Below the pieces are notes generated by a model, which was not told where the DNA came from, made no database searches, and saw only the letters and a list, made by a program, of their open reading frames with translations. From an archaeon (GTDB lineage: Archaea; Thermoproteota; Nitrososphaeria; Nitrososphaerales; UBA183), in contig JAKAPI010000002.1 in NCBI GenBank assembly GCA_021807225.1, positions 62,001-126,000 of the forward strand: 64,000 nt of DNA, given 5' to 3'. The stretch's first letter is position 1. Every line of letters begins with the position of its first letter. The translations under genes were made by a program, and so were the position numbers. Of the stretch, positions 16,364 through 26,002 are shown piece by piece.

Positions 16364-18556
16364 ATGCCGCGCTTCAAGACTACCGCAGAGGCACTCAAGA
16401 TCGTCCACAACAGGGAGCAGATACGCAACCTTGGGATAATCGCCCACGTCGACCACGGGAAGACCACTACGTCAGACAGCCTTCTGGCTGCCACTGGGAT
16501 GCTTTCTCCGTCAGTCGCGGGCCAGGCGCTGGCACTGGATTACATGGAGCTGGAGCAGCAGCGCCAGATGACCATCAAGGCTGCCAACGTCACGCTCTAC
16601 TACGAGAAGGACGGGAAGCCATACGTCATCAATCTCATTGACACGCCGGGGCACATCGACTTCACAGGCAAGGTGACCCGGTCCCTCCGAGCGGTCGACG
16701 GCGCCATCGTCGTCGTGGACGCGGTCGAGGGGATAATGACCCAGACGGAGACGGTGACCCGCCAGGCCCTCGAGGAAAGGGTCCGCCCCGTCGTCTACAT
16801 CAACAAGATAGACCGCCTGATCAAGGAGCTCCGCCTGACCCCGGAGAAGATGCAGGAGTGGCTCTTCGGCATCGTCAGGGACTTCAACCGCCTCGTCGAG
16901 ACCTACGCCGAGCCCGAGTACAAGCAGAAGTGGAAGGTCTCCGTCCAGGACGCCCAGGTCGCCTTCGGCTCTTCGAAGGACAAGTGGGGCTTCAACTTCG
17001 ACATGGCCAAGGCCGCGGGGATGTCCTTCAAGGACATCATCAACGCTTACCAGAGCTCCACCCCAGAGGAGCTGGGCAAGAAGCTCCCGCTGCATGAAGC
17101 TCTCCTCGGCATGGTGGTGAGGCATCACCCCCCGCCCCACGTCGCCCAGGCCTACCGCATCCCCAAGATCTGGCCCCAGGGGGACCTGACGAGCGACGTC
17201 GGCAAGGCGCTCCTCGCCTGCGACGAAAACGGACCGACGGTCATGATGGTGACCAACGTGGTCGTCGACCCCGCCGCGGGGCTGGTGGCAACGGGCAGGC
17301 TCTTCTCAGGGGCTGTCAGCAACGGCGACCCCATCTATCTCATCAACTCCAAGCGAGAGGGAAAGATACAGTCGGTGCAGATATTCATGGGGTTCCAGAG
17401 GGAGATCGTCGACTCGCTCCCGGCCGGCAACATACCCGCGCTCCTGGGCCTCGACATCAGGTCCGGGGAGACCATCTCCAACCAGAAGGGGGTCGCGCCC
17501 TTCGAGTCGATACACTACGTGAGCGAACCGGTGGTCACTGTCGCGGTCGAGGCGAAGCACCCCAGGGACCTCCCCAAGCTCGTCGAGGTCATGAGGCGCC
17601 TCAACATCGAGGACCCGAACCTGGTGGTCACGATAAACCAGGAGTCGGGGGAGACCCTCATGTCCGGCATGGGCGTCCTCCACCTTGAGATAGCCACCAC
17701 CCAGATCCAACAGGCCGGGCTCGAGATCATCACGTCCCCGCCCATCATCAACTACAGAGAGACAATCCGCGCGCGCGCCGGCCCGATCATGTCCAGATCG
17801 CCGAACAGGCACAACAAGATCTTCATCGAAGTGGAGCCGCTGGAATCGGAGGTCATCGAGCTCATCCGCAACGGGACCATCGGCGAGAACGTGGAGAAGA
17901 AGGCGGTCATCAAGACCCTGCGCGACCACGGATGGGACCCCGACCAGGCCCGAAACTTCCAGGCGGTCGACGAGAGGGGTAACGTCCTCACCGAGGTCAC
18001 CAAGGGTGTCCAGTTCCTCCAGGAGTCCATGGACTCCATCCGCGCAGGCTTCGACGACATCATGAAGAACGGGCCTCTGGCATACGAGTTCACGAGAGGG
18101 GTCAAGGTCGCCCTGACCAACTTCGTCCCCCACGAGGACCCGGCCCACAGGACCTACGCCCAGCTCATGCCTGCTTCCAGGCGCGCCATACTGGGGGCCA
18201 TGCTCTCGGCCAACCCCACCCTGCTGGAGCCCATCCTGGGCATCGAGGTGAAGGGACCGTCCGAGCTCATCGGAGCGGTCACCGGGGTCATCAGCGCAAA
18301 GAGGGGCAAGCTCGTCCGCATCGACCAGAAGGAGGTCATGACCGTCGTCGAGGGTGAGATCCCTGCTTCAGAGACCTTCGACCTCAGCGAGAAGATGAGG
18401 GGCGCCACCGCAGGCAAGGCGGTCTGGAACACCCACTTCAAGACTTGGCAGGCTGTCCCCCAGAACATGCTCTGGGGCCTGGTGACGGAGATACGCAAGA
18501 GGAAGGGCCTCCCTCCGGACCCCCCAAAGGCCGAAGAGTTCATCGACAAAGAATAG
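16364..18556 (+). CDS. fusA: translation elongation factor 2 (aEF-2)
   Basis: The 730-residue GTPase catalyses ribosomal translocation. G-domain motifs are complete: G1 AHVDHGKT, switch I region with QRQMTIKAA, G3 DTPGHID, G4 NKID. Length and the GTPase-to-domain V order match archaeal EF-2. Near the C-terminus PHEDPAHRTYAQ aligns with the diphthamide loop, with the modifiable His in PAHR; the following RTYA differs from the usual RGPA. The ATG at 16364 is preceded by AAAGGTC and a TATA-like element 40 nt upstream. Confidence 0.97.
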   Translation: MPRFKTTAEALKIVHNREQIRNLGIIAHVDHGKTTTSDSLLAATGMLSPSVAGQALALDYMELEQQRQMTIKAANVTLYYEKDGKPYVINLIDTPGHIDFTGKVTRSLRAVDGAIVVVDAVEGIMTQTETVTRQALEERVRPVVYINKIDRLIKELRLTPEKMQEWLFGIVRDFNRLVETYAEPEYKQKWKVSVQDAQVAFGSSKDKWGFNFDMAKAAGMSFKDIINAYQSSTPEELGKKLPLHEALLGMVVRHHPPPHVAQAYRIPKIWPQGDLTSDVGKALLACDENGPTVMMVTNVVVDPAAGLVATGRLFSGAVSNGDPIYLINSKREGKIQSVQIFMGFQREIVDSLPAGNIPALLGLDIRSGETISNQKGVAPFESIHYVSEPVVTVAVEAKHPRDLPKLVEVMRRLNIEDPNLVVTINQESGETLMSGMGVLHLEIATTQIQQAGLEIITSPPIINYRETIRARAGPIMSRSPNRHNKIFIEVEPLESEVIELIRNGTIGENVEKKAVIKTLRDHGWDPDQARNFQAVDERGNVLTEVTKGVQFLQESMDSIRAGFDDIMKNGPLAYEFTRGVKVALTNFVPHEDPAHRTYAQLMPASRRAILGAMLSANPTLLEPILGIEVKGPSELIGAVTGVISAKRGKLVRIDQKEVMTVVEGEIPASETFDLSEKMRGATAGKAVWNTHFKTWQAVPQNMLWGLVTEIRKRKGLPPDPPKAEEFIDKE

Positions 18557-18612
18557 GCCCGCCGACTATCCCTTTAAGACGGCCAAAGGCGGCCACTGCT
18601 GGCGACAGGCCC

Positions 18613-21021
18613 CTGGAGATTCTTTCCTACAACCTCGACCTCGACGTGGACTTCAGGAAGGCCTTCGTGAGAGGGCGCGAAAAGATCACAGTCAGGGGGG
18701 CTGCCAAGCCCTTCGCCCTGGACTCCACGACGCTGAAGGTAGAATCGGTCAGGGTAAACGGGAAGCAAGCCAGCTTCAGGACGGACGAAAGGCGGCGGAA
18801 GCTACTGGTGAAGGGGGTCCCCAAGTCCAAGTCTGTCGTCGAAGTCGACTTCACGAAACAGGTCTCAGACGACGTCATCTTCGGCCTCTACAAGTCACGG
18901 TACGGCAAGGACTACATCCTGGCCACGGACCTTGAGCCCGCAGAGGCCAGGACCGTCTTCCCCTGCGTCGACGAGCCCGCTTACAAGGCTGTCTTCAGAG
19001 TGCAGATCACAACAGACGCCGGGCTGAAGGTCATCTTCAACACCCCGGCGGTGAAGGTCGAAGACATCGGCGGAGGGAAGACAAGGCACGTATTCGAGGA
19101 GACCCCGAGGATGTCGACCTACCTGCTGTTCTTCGCCATCGGAGACATGGAGGAGACCAGGGCTATGTCTGGCGGGGTCGAGGTCATCACGGCAACGCGG
19201 CCCGGTCAGTCCGGCAACTCCGCCCTCGCCCTGGAGATGGCGGCGGGGTCTCTGAGAGATTTCGCGGAGTATTACGGGGTCCCCTACCCCCTCAAGAAGC
19301 TGCACGTCGTGGCGCTCCCCGAATACCACACGGGGGCCATGGAGAACTGGGGGGCGATCTCGTCGAGGGAGAGCCTCGCCCTGGTCACCGAGTCGAGCGC
19401 ATTCGGCCAGAAGAACAGGGGAGCGAGCGCGATGGTCCACGAAGTTGCCCACCAGTGGTTCGGGGACCTAGTGACGATGAAGTGGTGGGACGACCTGTGG
19501 CTCAACGAGAGCTTCGCCACGTTCCTGGGGTACAAGATGACGGCGATGCTGAGGCCCGACTGGGACATGCCCGGGATCTTCCTCCGAGACGAGACCTTCG
19601 AAGCCCTGAACCTCGACGCCGTAAGGTCGACGCACCCCGTCCAGGCTCGCGTGGCGAAGGTCGAGGATGCCATGCACAACTTCGACGCCATCAGCTACAA
19701 CAAGGGGGCGAGCATCCTCCACATGCTTGAGTCGTACGTCGGGGAGGACAACTTCAGGAAGGGGGTGTCCGACTACCTGAAGAAGTTCAGCTTCTCCAAC
19801 GCATCGGGGCACGACCTGTGGAGGTCTCTGGGGGCGGCTTCCAGGCTCCCCGTGGACCGGGTGGCAAGAGAGTGGCTCACCAGGCCGGGGTTCCCGGTGG
19901 TCAGGGTGGCCTCGAAGGGGAACAGGGTGACCCTCACCCAGCGCAGGTTCCTCGTCACAGGGAGCGTCCCAGCACGGCCCTGGCCGATCCCTACTACGGT
20001 GCTCTCCGGTGGGAAGGCCAAGCACGTCTTCCTCGACAAGAAGTCGGCGAGGGTCGACGTCGAGGACGGGTCTGACCTCCTGTTGAACGCCGGGAGAGGC
20101 GCGTTCCACCTTACCATGTATGACCAGAGAGGGTACGACACCCTGGCGAAGAAGTTCGCTCGGCTCGACCCCCACGACAGGGCGGGCATCATGAACGACC
20201 TCTTCCTTTTGATCCAGGCGGGCGAGGCCGACCCCGACCTCTACCTGAGGTTCGTCGGGCTCTGCGGAGGGACCCCAGATTCCATGACGGTCGAAACGGC
20301 CGCCAGCCAGCTCCGAATCCTGGCTTCCATCGCCTGGGACTCGGCCAGACTCCAGGAGGTCTACCCGGCGTTCTTCCCTCCCCTTCTTCAGAAGATAGGA
20401 GAAGACCCCCGGCCCGGTGAACCGGCATACGTCGGGGCGACGCGCGAAGCCCTCGCCTCGCTCTACGTCCGACTCGACGACGCCTACGCCGCCAGGCTTG
20501 CTCCGAGGTTCGAGAGCTACTTCGATGTCAATCCCGACCTCAGGGGCGCGGTGGCGACCGCCTATGCCCGCACCAACGGCAGACGAGCTCATCCCAGGCT
20601 CGTCGAGATGGTGAGAACCCTCCAGGGAGAGGTCGACAGGGCGAAGGTCTGGGGCGCCCTCTGCTCCTTCAAAGAGCCGGAGCTGGTGGCAGAGACCCTG
20701 GCTCTGGGGATCAGCGGCGAGGTGAGCAGGTCCGACTCCGCCTACCCGATCCTCTACGCCGCCCTCAACACGGGCGCCCGGGAAGCATATTGGGGGTGGC
20801 TCACCACCAACTACGACAAGATCAGGGACTTGTATGCCGGGTCTCAGCAGTTCTACCTGTACATGGGGCTCGTCCTCCCCATCTGCGGGGTGACGCGGGA
20901 GGCAGACGTCAGACGGTTCCTCTCTGGGAGGCGCATGAAACAGGGGGGCTCGAGCCTCACGAGGGCCCTCGAGCACCTCGCCATCAATACCAGGCTCCGC
21001 AGCAGGCTCCTCTCGAAGTAG
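18613..21021 (+). CDS. M1-family aminopeptidase (tricorn-interacting-factor-like); probable non-AUG start
   Basis: This gluzincin aminopeptidase trims peptides released by the proteasome. It has the GAMEN exopeptidase motif (about residue 241), zinc site HEVAHQWFGDL (HEXXH about 276-280) with the downstream Glu in NESFATF, and a C-terminal ERAP1-like helical domain. There is no ATG, GTG or TTG between the EF-2 stop and GTG 18646, yet the family's N-terminal strand (EILSYNLDLDVDF) is encoded from 18616. A CTG at 18613 would place Met exactly before it, as in Thermoplasma factor F3 (from memory). TTTAAGA at about 18573 is a suitable TATA box. The alternative is GTG 18646, with loss of the first strand. 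Confidence 0.9.
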   Translation: MEILSYNLDLDVDFRKAFVRGREKITVRGAAKPFALDSTTLKVESVRVNGKQASFRTDERRRKLLVKGVPKSKSVVEVDFTKQVSDDVIFGLYKSRYGKDYILATDLEPAEARTVFPCVDEPAYKAVFRVQITTDAGLKVIFNTPAVKVEDIGGGKTRHVFEETPRMSTYLLFFAIGDMEETRAMSGGVEVITATRPGQSGNSALALEMAAGSLRDFAEYYGVPYPLKKLHVVALPEYHTGAMENWGAISSRESLALVTESSAFGQKNRGASAMVHEVAHQWFGDLVTMKWWDDLWLNESFATFLGYKMTAMLRPDWDMPGIFLRDETFEALNLDAVRSTHPVQARVAKVEDAMHNFDAISYNKGASILHMLESYVGEDNFRKGVSDYLKKFSFSNASGHDLWRSLGAASRLPVDRVAREWLTRPGFPVVRVASKGNRVTLTQRRFLVTGSVPARPWPIPTTVLSGGKAKHVFLDKKSARVDVEDGSDLLLNAGRGAFHLTMYDQRGYDTLAKKFARLDPHDRAGIMNDLFLLIQAGEADPDLYLRFVGLCGGTPDSMTVETAASQLRILASIAWDSARLQEVYPAFFPPLLQKIGEDPRPGEPAYVGATREALASLYVRLDDAYAARLAPRFESYFDVNPDLRGAVATAYARTNGRRAHPRLVEMVRTLQGEVDRAKVWGALCSFKEPELVAETLALGISGEVSRSDSAYPILYAALNTGAREAYWGWLTTNYDKIRDLYAGSQQFYLYMGLVLPICGVTREADVRRFLSGRRMKQGGSSLTRALEHLAINTRLRSRLLSK

Positions 21022-21066
21022 CCCCTCCGACTAGGGTTAAGAGCGAGCCGGCAACGACCGAGGCAG

Positions 21067-21693
21067 ATGGATCCCGACGACGCCGCATACAAGAAGAGCG
21101 TGAGGAACATGTCCCTGGTCCTGGCCGCGATCGTGATCGCGGTCTTCGTCTCCCTGGCCGTGTCCCCCTACGTCTTCCCGGCGGCCGACACCTTTCAACC
21201 ATCCGTGTCCTACGACTCCGCCTTCGGGTTCACGCTCCACCTTATGATCAACTCCACCTCGATTCCCCGCGGCGGCGTCATCTCGCTATCCGGGTGGCTG
21301 AACAGCTCATCAAGCTCGATCGACAACATCACCGCCTCGGAAGGCTGGGGGGTTGGACCCGGAGGGCTGTGGACCAAGATTTGCACCTCCGGGTGGCCCA
21401 TCGGCCTGGGGGTCATGGCCGGGCACTTCACCCAGGACAACGCCACCCTCGGGACGCTGATCCCGATACCGCAGCCCCTGTTCCAGTGCCCAGTGCAGGC
21501 GGCGACCCCCGGCTACTTCCTCCTCGGCCCCCACTCCTCGAGGGCGCTCGTCGACCTGAACGGGATCCCGCAGTACTGGGTGCTACAGTCGGGCTTCTCA
21601 CTTTCCACCAGTCAGCTCGCTCCCGGGACATACACCGCGGTCATCGCGGACGAATGGGGGGACGTTGTCACTACGAACTTCGCCGTCTCCTAA
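21067..21693 (+). CDS. membrane-anchored extracytoplasmic protein, unknown function
   Basis: This 208-residue protein has an N-terminal TM/signal anchor (about residues 16-40, MSLVLAAIVIAVFVSLAVSPYVF) and a beta-rich exterior domain with several Asn-X-Ser/Thr sites. Two Cys could form a disulfide (TKICTSG, LFQCPV). The C-terminus (QLAPGTYTAVIADEWGDVVTTNFAVS) looks like a final Ig-like/beta-sandwich strand. The ATG has GGTTAAGA about 28 nt upstream. No family is recognised; surface exposure is inferred. Confidence 0.55.
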   Translation: MDPDDAAYKKSVRNMSLVLAAIVIAVFVSLAVSPYVFPAADTFQPSVSYDSAFGFTLHLMINSTSIPRGGVISLSGWLNSSSSSIDNITASEGWGVGPGGLWTKICTSGWPIGLGVMAGHFTQDNATLGTLIPIPQPLFQCPVQAATPGYFLLGPHSSRALVDLNGIPQYWVLQSGFSLSTSQLAPGTYTAVIADEWGDVVTTNFAVS

Positions 21694-21729
21694 GACTCCT
21701 TAACTATCGGAACCCGCTTCCCGGCACCG

Positions 21730-22257
21730 TTGAGAGTGGACCCCTCCCTCATCCACCGGCTCTTCTACCCGCAGGTCCCTCTCGTAATGGGGGCCCAGCA
21801 CGGGGGACGGGTCTCAGCCATGCCCGTGGTTTCGTACCTCTCGGTCTCAGAAGAGCCCCCCATGGTCGGCGTAGGCTGCGCGCCTGCAGGATTCACGTGT
21901 GCCCTCGCCCTGAAGGCGCGGGCCTTCTCCCTCTCTGTCCTCGACAGGTCCCACTCGGACGCCATTGCAAAGCTCGCGACCGTGAGCGGGGCCAAGGTCA
22001 AGGACAAGCTCTCGGAGGCGGGGCTCACCCACTCCACAGGGAGGGGCGCGAAGGTCCCCGTGCTGAAGGACGCGCTGGCGACCGTCGAGTGCAGGCTCAC
22101 CGCGGCCCCGAGGTTCGGGGACCATCTCGTCCTGGTGGGCGAAGTCGTCGCAGCCCGGGCTTCGGACGCGTTCTCCGGCTCCTGGAACTTCAAGGGGTAC
22201 AGGCCGATGCTGTACACGGGATGGCGGGACGGGCTGACGTTCTACGAAGGTCCCTAG
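21730..22257 (+). CDS. flavin reductase-like FMN-binding protein
   Basis: This 175-residue split-barrel protein of the flavin reductase (FlaRed/DUF447-like) family has the typical motifs MPVVSYLSVSEEPPMVGVGC and FSLSVLDRSHSDAI, then a C-terminal strand pair. It would bind FMN and transfer hydride from NAD(P)H or act with a partner oxygenase. The start is TTG (or GTG 21736), with CTTAACTATC about 28 nt upstream. Its last 4 nt overlap the 3' end of the convergent LLM-type oxidoreductase gene, so two flavin/deazaflavin enzymes face each other. Confidence 0.8.
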   Translation: MRVDPSLIHRLFYPQVPLVMGAQHGGRVSAMPVVSYLSVSEEPPMVGVGCAPAGFTCALALKARAFSLSVLDRSHSDAIAKLATVSGAKVKDKLSEAGLTHSTGRGAKVPVLKDALATVECRLTAAPRFGDHLVLVGEVVAARASDAFSGSWNFKGYRPMLYTGWRDGLTFYEGP

Positions 22258-23132
22258 GCGTACGAACGGACCACTTCAGACGAGAACCTGCGCAGGTCAG
22301 CGATTATCTCCGAAGCTGCGGGGTGGTTTATCGAGGCGCAGTAGTATTCGAGTCCCGCCAGGGCGTAGGCGTCGATCTGTTTCCGTATCTCGGCGGCCGT
22401 GCCTGACACGGCGACCCGCTTCTCGTTGTTCGCCCCCACATACACATCTCTCTTCTTCCTCACGTCCGTCGTCATCCTCATCGAGAGCGTCACCTTCCTC
22501 TCGGCCCCCCTGATCCTTGAAGCCCCCGCCGAGAACCCCTCCAGGTCTGGGCCGACCGGGTGCCACCCGTCCCCGAGGCTCACCGCCCTCCTGATCGAGG
22601 TGGGCCCGTTCCCGCCTATCCACACCGGGATGTCGCCGTTGACCGGCTTGGGAAGGAAGAGGGCATCCTTGACATGGAAGTGGTCCCCGTCGAAGTCGAC
22701 CACGTCGTCCTTCCAGAGCTTGCGCATAAGCGCTATGCTCTCGTCCATGACCTTCCCCCTCCTCCTGAAGTCGGCGTTCAGATACCCGAACTCCTTCTCG
22801 GCCCACCCGGCGCCGAAGCCGAGGATCACCCTTCCCCCGGAGAGGACGTCCAGGGCGGCCGCCTGTTTGGCGACGAGTATCGGGTTGCGCTGGGGAAGGA
22901 CCACGCAAGAGGTGCCGACCCTCAGCTTCTCGCAGCGGGACGCTATGTAGGAGAGCAGGGTGAAAGGCTCGATCAGCTGGCCGTAGGGTTCCTTCAGCTC
23001 CGAGGGCATTATGATGTGGTCCGTCGCCCAGACGGAGTCGAAGCCTGCTTCCTCGCAGACGGCCGAGATCTCCAGGAGCTCCTGCGGAGCGATCTTGTCT
23101 CCATAGTTGGGGAGGATGTAGCCGAACTTCAT
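22254..23132 (-). CDS. LLM-class F420-dependent oxidoreductase
   Basis: This 292-residue TIM-barrel protein of the luciferase-like monooxygenase superfamily has F420-family features: start MKFGYILPNYGDK, the strand FDSVWATDHIIMP, and LGFGAGWAEKEF followed by PVWIGGNGPTS. Such enzymes use F420H2 to reduce or F420 to oxidise diverse substrates. It is the last gene of a seven-gene operon and overlaps the F420 reductase stop/start by 4 nt, which fits a cofactor-supply pairing. The substrate is unknown. Confidence 0.88.
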   Translation of the reverse strand: MKFGYILPNYGDKIAPQELLEISAVCEEAGFDSVWATDHIIMPSELKEPYGQLIEPFTLLSYIASRCEKLRVGTSCVVLPQRNPILVAKQAAALDVLSGGRVILGFGAGWAEKEFGYLNADFRRRGKVMDESIALMRKLWKDDVVDFDGDHFHVKDALFLPKPVNGDIPVWIGGNGPTSIRRAVSLGDGWHPVGPDLEGFSAGASRIRGAERKVTLSMRMTTDVRKKRDVYVGANNEKRVAVSGTAAEIRKQIDAYALAGLEYYCASINHPAASEIIADLRRFSSEVVRSYA

Positions 23133-23764
23133 CTGACGATGTCCCTCGTGGTGGCGAACTTCGTCGCAAGGCTCCCGGTCTTGTTCATCTTCGCCAGGTT
23201 GAGCAGCAGCGGCGTGATCATTTCTATGGTGCGGGCTTCGGAGAGCGGCCCGGCGTACAGGGGACGGAGGTTGGGGATGCTCGTCACCAGCGCGGCGGCC
23301 TCCTCATACGTCTCCCTCGCATCCGCGGCCACCAGTACGTCCATGGGGACCAAGGTCTCCCTCTCGAAGAAGACTGACGACACGTGGTTGAAGGCGGTCG
23401 CCACCCTGGACTCCGGGAGCGCTGCCGCCAGCTCCTGGGCTGCGGACCCTTCGGCCAGAGCGAACTTCAGCAGCCCCTCCTCCGCCTTCAGGGGGTTGAT
23501 CATAGAAACGGCGACCTTGCCCGACAAGGCCCCGGAGAGCCGGGACGCTTCCCCCATGGCGGAGTAGGGGACTGCGAACACCGCCAGCTCTGCCGCCCTC
23601 GAGGCCGCCTCGTAGCCCATCCCCGATGCCCCCTCTATCCTCTTGGCGGCGTCGCGGGCCCTGCGCTCGTCCCTGGACCCGATGATGACCTCGTTCTTCT
23701 TCGAAAGGTGCCGTGCCAGCCCAGTCCCCATGGCCCCGGTCCCGCCAAGGATGGCGACCTTCAA
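23129..23764 (-). CDS. npdG: NADPH-dependent F420 reductase
   Basis: This 211-residue Rossmann protein interconverts F420 and F420H2 with NADP(H). It has the dinucleotide motif ILGGTGAMGTGLA (5-17), an NADPH-selective GSRDERRA region (S30/R31) and the FNHVSS segment typical of Fno proteins. Length matches the family. It overlaps both neighbours by 4 nt (XPF-like nuclease upstream, LLM oxidoreductase downstream). The pair npdG plus F420-dependent oxidoreductase indicates that the organism makes or uses F420. Confidence 0.9.
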   Translation of the reverse strand: MKVAILGGTGAMGTGLARHLSKKNEVIIGSRDERRARDAAKRIEGASGMGYEAASRAAELAVFAVPYSAMGEASRLSGALSGKVAVSMINPLKAEEGLLKFALAEGSAAQELAAALPESRVATAFNHVSSVFFERETLVPMDVLVAADARETYEEAAALVTSIPNLRPLYAGPLSEARTIEMITPLLLNLAKMNKTGSLATKFATTRDIVR

Positions 23765-24450
23765 TCCGCCTCGAGCCTCGCCTGCGGGGACTTCTCTTGG
23801 TATTTAGCGAACTTGGCGTCCATGACCTCCTTGATCTTCTCCGCCCTCTTCCACCCGATTCCCTGGGTCAGGGCCAGCTCGCCTGCGGTCAGACTCATCA
23901 CCCTCCTGGGGGAGCCGTACTTGGACAGCAGCCGTTCGGCGAGCCTCCTCCCCACCCCTGGGAGAGACGACACCAGGTAGAGCTGCTGCTGCGGCACGCC
24001 CTTCGCCTTCGGGGGGAGCTCAGACGGCATCCTGGCAAGGGGCTTCGCCCTCGCGTGGGCCAGGAGCTCCGCGATCGCCACGGCCGTCTCCTTCGGGTTC
24101 GCGGTGTAGAGCACCCTCAGGCCGTAGGCCATGGTGACGTTGGCTATGGCCCCGTAGAATGACTTCAGGTTCTTCGCGAGCGACTCGACCTCCTTGGAGT
24201 CCCCCTCGACGAGAAGGAACGGCTTGGCATAGGCGGCGGAGATCTTCGCGGCCTGATAGAAGATGCGAGAATCATAGACCGAGGAGACCAGGTCCCTGAC
24301 CGACTTCCTCTCGACCGCGATCTCGGGGTTCAGGACGTAGTCTGCCACCGGCAGCCTGCTGAAGTAGACCCGCACGTTGAGCCTGGAGAGTTCGTCGGGG
24401 ACTCCGCTCGCCCTCTCCCGCTCGTCGGCCACCACCCGGGCAGGTATCAC
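23761..24450 (-). CDS. xpf: XPF/ERCC4-type structure-specific nuclease (short form)
   Basis: The 229-residue protein has an ERCC4 nuclease domain and a tandem HhH2 domain, the crenarchaeal-type XPF without helicase. The catalytic motif is intact: D9-ERE at the N-terminus and VERKSVRDL (46-54). The C-terminal HhH motifs are VSSLPGVGRRLAERLL and LALTQGIGWKRAEKI. It would cut 3'-flap and fork structures, normally with PCNA, although no PIP box is obvious at the tail (EKSPQARLEAD). Embedding between EcfT and npdG in a cofactor operon is odd, and all junctions overlap by 4 nt. Confidence 0.9.
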   Translation of the reverse strand: MIPARVVADERERASGVPDELSRLNVRVYFSRLPVADYVLNPEIAVERKSVRDLVSSVYDSRIFYQAAKISAAYAKPFLLVEGDSKEVESLAKNLKSFYGAIANVTMAYGLRVLYTANPKETAVAIAELLAHARAKPLARMPSELPPKAKGVPQQQLYLVSSLPGVGRRLAERLLSKYGSPRRVMSLTAGELALTQGIGWKRAEKIKEVMDAKFAKYQEKSPQARLEAD

Positions 24451-25193
24451 GGAAACTGGACGGGGAGGACGTAATAAAAGGAGTAAGCGGTGACTGCGAA
24501 GATGGCGACGGCCGCGACCGCCACCGCCCTGTCCCTGAGGCTCGCCCTGTACTTTATGAGGGAAGTGGGCCTAGGCACGGCCCCATAGGCCCTGGACTCC
24601 ATGGCCTCCGCAAGCTCCCCGCTCCTGACCACCGAATTGACGACCAGGGGGATCAGGACGGGGATCATGTTCCTGACCCGCCGGAAGATGTTCCCCTTCT
24701 CCAGCTCGAGCCCCCTCGACTTCTGGGCGTCCATTATCTGGATCGTGTCCAGCATCATCACCGGGATGAACCTCACGGCGGTCACGAAGGCGAACACCAC
24801 GTCCCTTGGGAGCCTGAACGTCTTCATCACCTGTTCCAGCTCGTCGGGGGACGTGGTGATGAAGAACAGGCTGGTCGACACGACGATGGCCACGAACCTG
24901 ATCGCATAGAGGAAAGACGACTCCAGGTTTCTGGTGAAGGCGAGGTTGATGAGGAAGATTATGGCGGAGAACGAAGCAGTGAGCGCCATCGTGCGCCCCA
25001 CCCTGCGAAGGACCGTCGCCACCGCGGCCACGGCGACCATGAAGGCTATCACGATGAGAAGCTCGTAGACCGACCGGACGAGAAGCGTCGTGACGAACAT
25101 GAGCGCGGAGATCAGAAGCTTCACCCTGGGGTCCAGCCTGTGGTACACCGAGTCCCCTCGCCGGAAGACGAATCCGCCGCTCAGCCACATCAT
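24447..25193 (-). CDS. ecfT: ECF transporter T component
   Basis: This 248-residue membrane protein of the CbiQ/EcfT family has about five TM helices and coupling helices with the ARS/ARG-like motifs: EAMESRAYGAV is the C-terminal signature and DAQKSRGLELEKG the first one. EcfT connects the two ATPases to the substrate-binding S component. The N-terminus (DSVYHRLDPRVKLLISALMFV) is typical of the family. It overlaps EcfA2 by 4 nt and the nuclease by 4 nt. Confidence 0.9.
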   Translation of the reverse strand: MMWLSGGFVFRRGDSVYHRLDPRVKLLISALMFVTTLLVRSVYELLIVIAFMVAVAAVATVLRRVGRTMALTASFSAIIFLINLAFTRNLESSFLYAIRFVAIVVSTSLFFITTSPDELEQVMKTFRLPRDVVFAFVTAVRFIPVMMLDTIQIMDAQKSRGLELEKGNIFRRVRNMIPVLIPLVVNSVVRSGELAEAMESRAYGAVPRPTSLIKYRASLRDRAVAVAAVAIFAVTAYSFYYVLPVQFP

Positions 25194-26002
25194 GGTCTGA
25201 ACCCCCCCTCCACCCAGCGCCTCGCTTCGAGCGCATCCACGAATGGCTCCGGGGGCTTCGAGCTGAGGGCCCTGTGGAACTCCACAAGCTGGGGCTGGGC
25301 CACCCTGGCGGAGGCGAGCAGCGCCTCGTCCTGCATCATCTTCGGCGCCGGCCCGTCTCCCACGACCTTCCCTGACTTCATCACCACGACCCTGGGCTGG
25401 ACGGGCCAGAGGAACTCGATGTCGTGAGACACGACGACGACCGTCTTCTCGGCTGACTTCAGCATCTTGATCGTCCCTGCGAGCTTCTCCTTCTGCAGCG
25501 CGTCCTGCCCCACGGTCGGCTCGTCGAGGATCACCACGTCGGGGTCCCAGGCTAGTATGCAGGCTAGGGTCAGCCTCTTCTTCTCCCCGCCGCTCAGGAC
25601 GAGCGGAGACGACTTCCTGTACTCCTCGAGTCCGAAGAGCTCCAGGCCCCAGGCGACGCGGTTGCGGACCACCTCCGGCGGGAAACCGAAGTTCCTGAGC
25701 GCGAAGGACATCTCCTCTTCCACGCTCTCAGAGAAGAGCTGGTGGTCGGGGTTCTGGAACGCGACCCCCACCTTCCTCGAGAGCCGGGCGGTGCTCGTCG
25801 ACTTCGTGTCTTGGCCGTCCACCAGCACCCTGCCTGAAGCAGGCTTCAGCAGGCCGGTCACGTGCTTGACCAGGGTCGTCTTCCCCGCGCCGTTCTCGCC
25901 GACGAGCGCGACGGTCTCGCCCGGCTCGATCCTCAGGGTGACCCCGTCGAGGGCCTTCACCCCGTTCTGGTGCACGAAGGTCACGTCCTGGAACTCGATC
26001 AT
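25190..26002 (-). CDS. ecfA2: ECF transporter ATPase (EcfA2-like)
   Basis: The protein is 270 residues: Walker A GENGAGKTT, Q-loop FQNPDHQLF, signature LSGGEKKR, Walker B VVILDEPTVGQD and H-loop VSHDIEFL. ATG 26002 (MIEFQDVTFVH) is chosen because it begins the ABC domain and overlaps the preceding ATPase stop by 4 nt; the long upstream extension of the frame is antisense-like Arg/Gly sequence inside the neighbouring gene. It pairs with EcfA1 to power vitamin uptake. Confidence 0.92.
   Translation of the reverse strand: MIEFQDVTFVHQNGVKALDGVTLRIEPGETVALVGENGAGKTTLVKHVTGLLKPASGRVLVDGQDTKSTSTARLSRKVGVAFQNPDHQLFSESVEEEMSFALRNFGFPPEVVRNRVAWGLELFGLEEYRKSSPLVLSGGEKKRLTLACILAWDPDVVILDEPTVGQDALQKEKLAGTIKMLKSAEKTVVVVSHDIEFLWPVQPRVVVMKSGKVVGDGPAPKMMQDEALLASARVAQPQLVEFHRALSSKPPEPFVDALEARRWVEGGFRP

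Noticed and set aside
19468..20976. 500-codon frame antisense to the M1 aminopeptidase
   Set aside because: The sense strand encodes a clear zinc aminopeptidase with catalytic motifs; the antisense frame is a by-product of GC-rich third positions.
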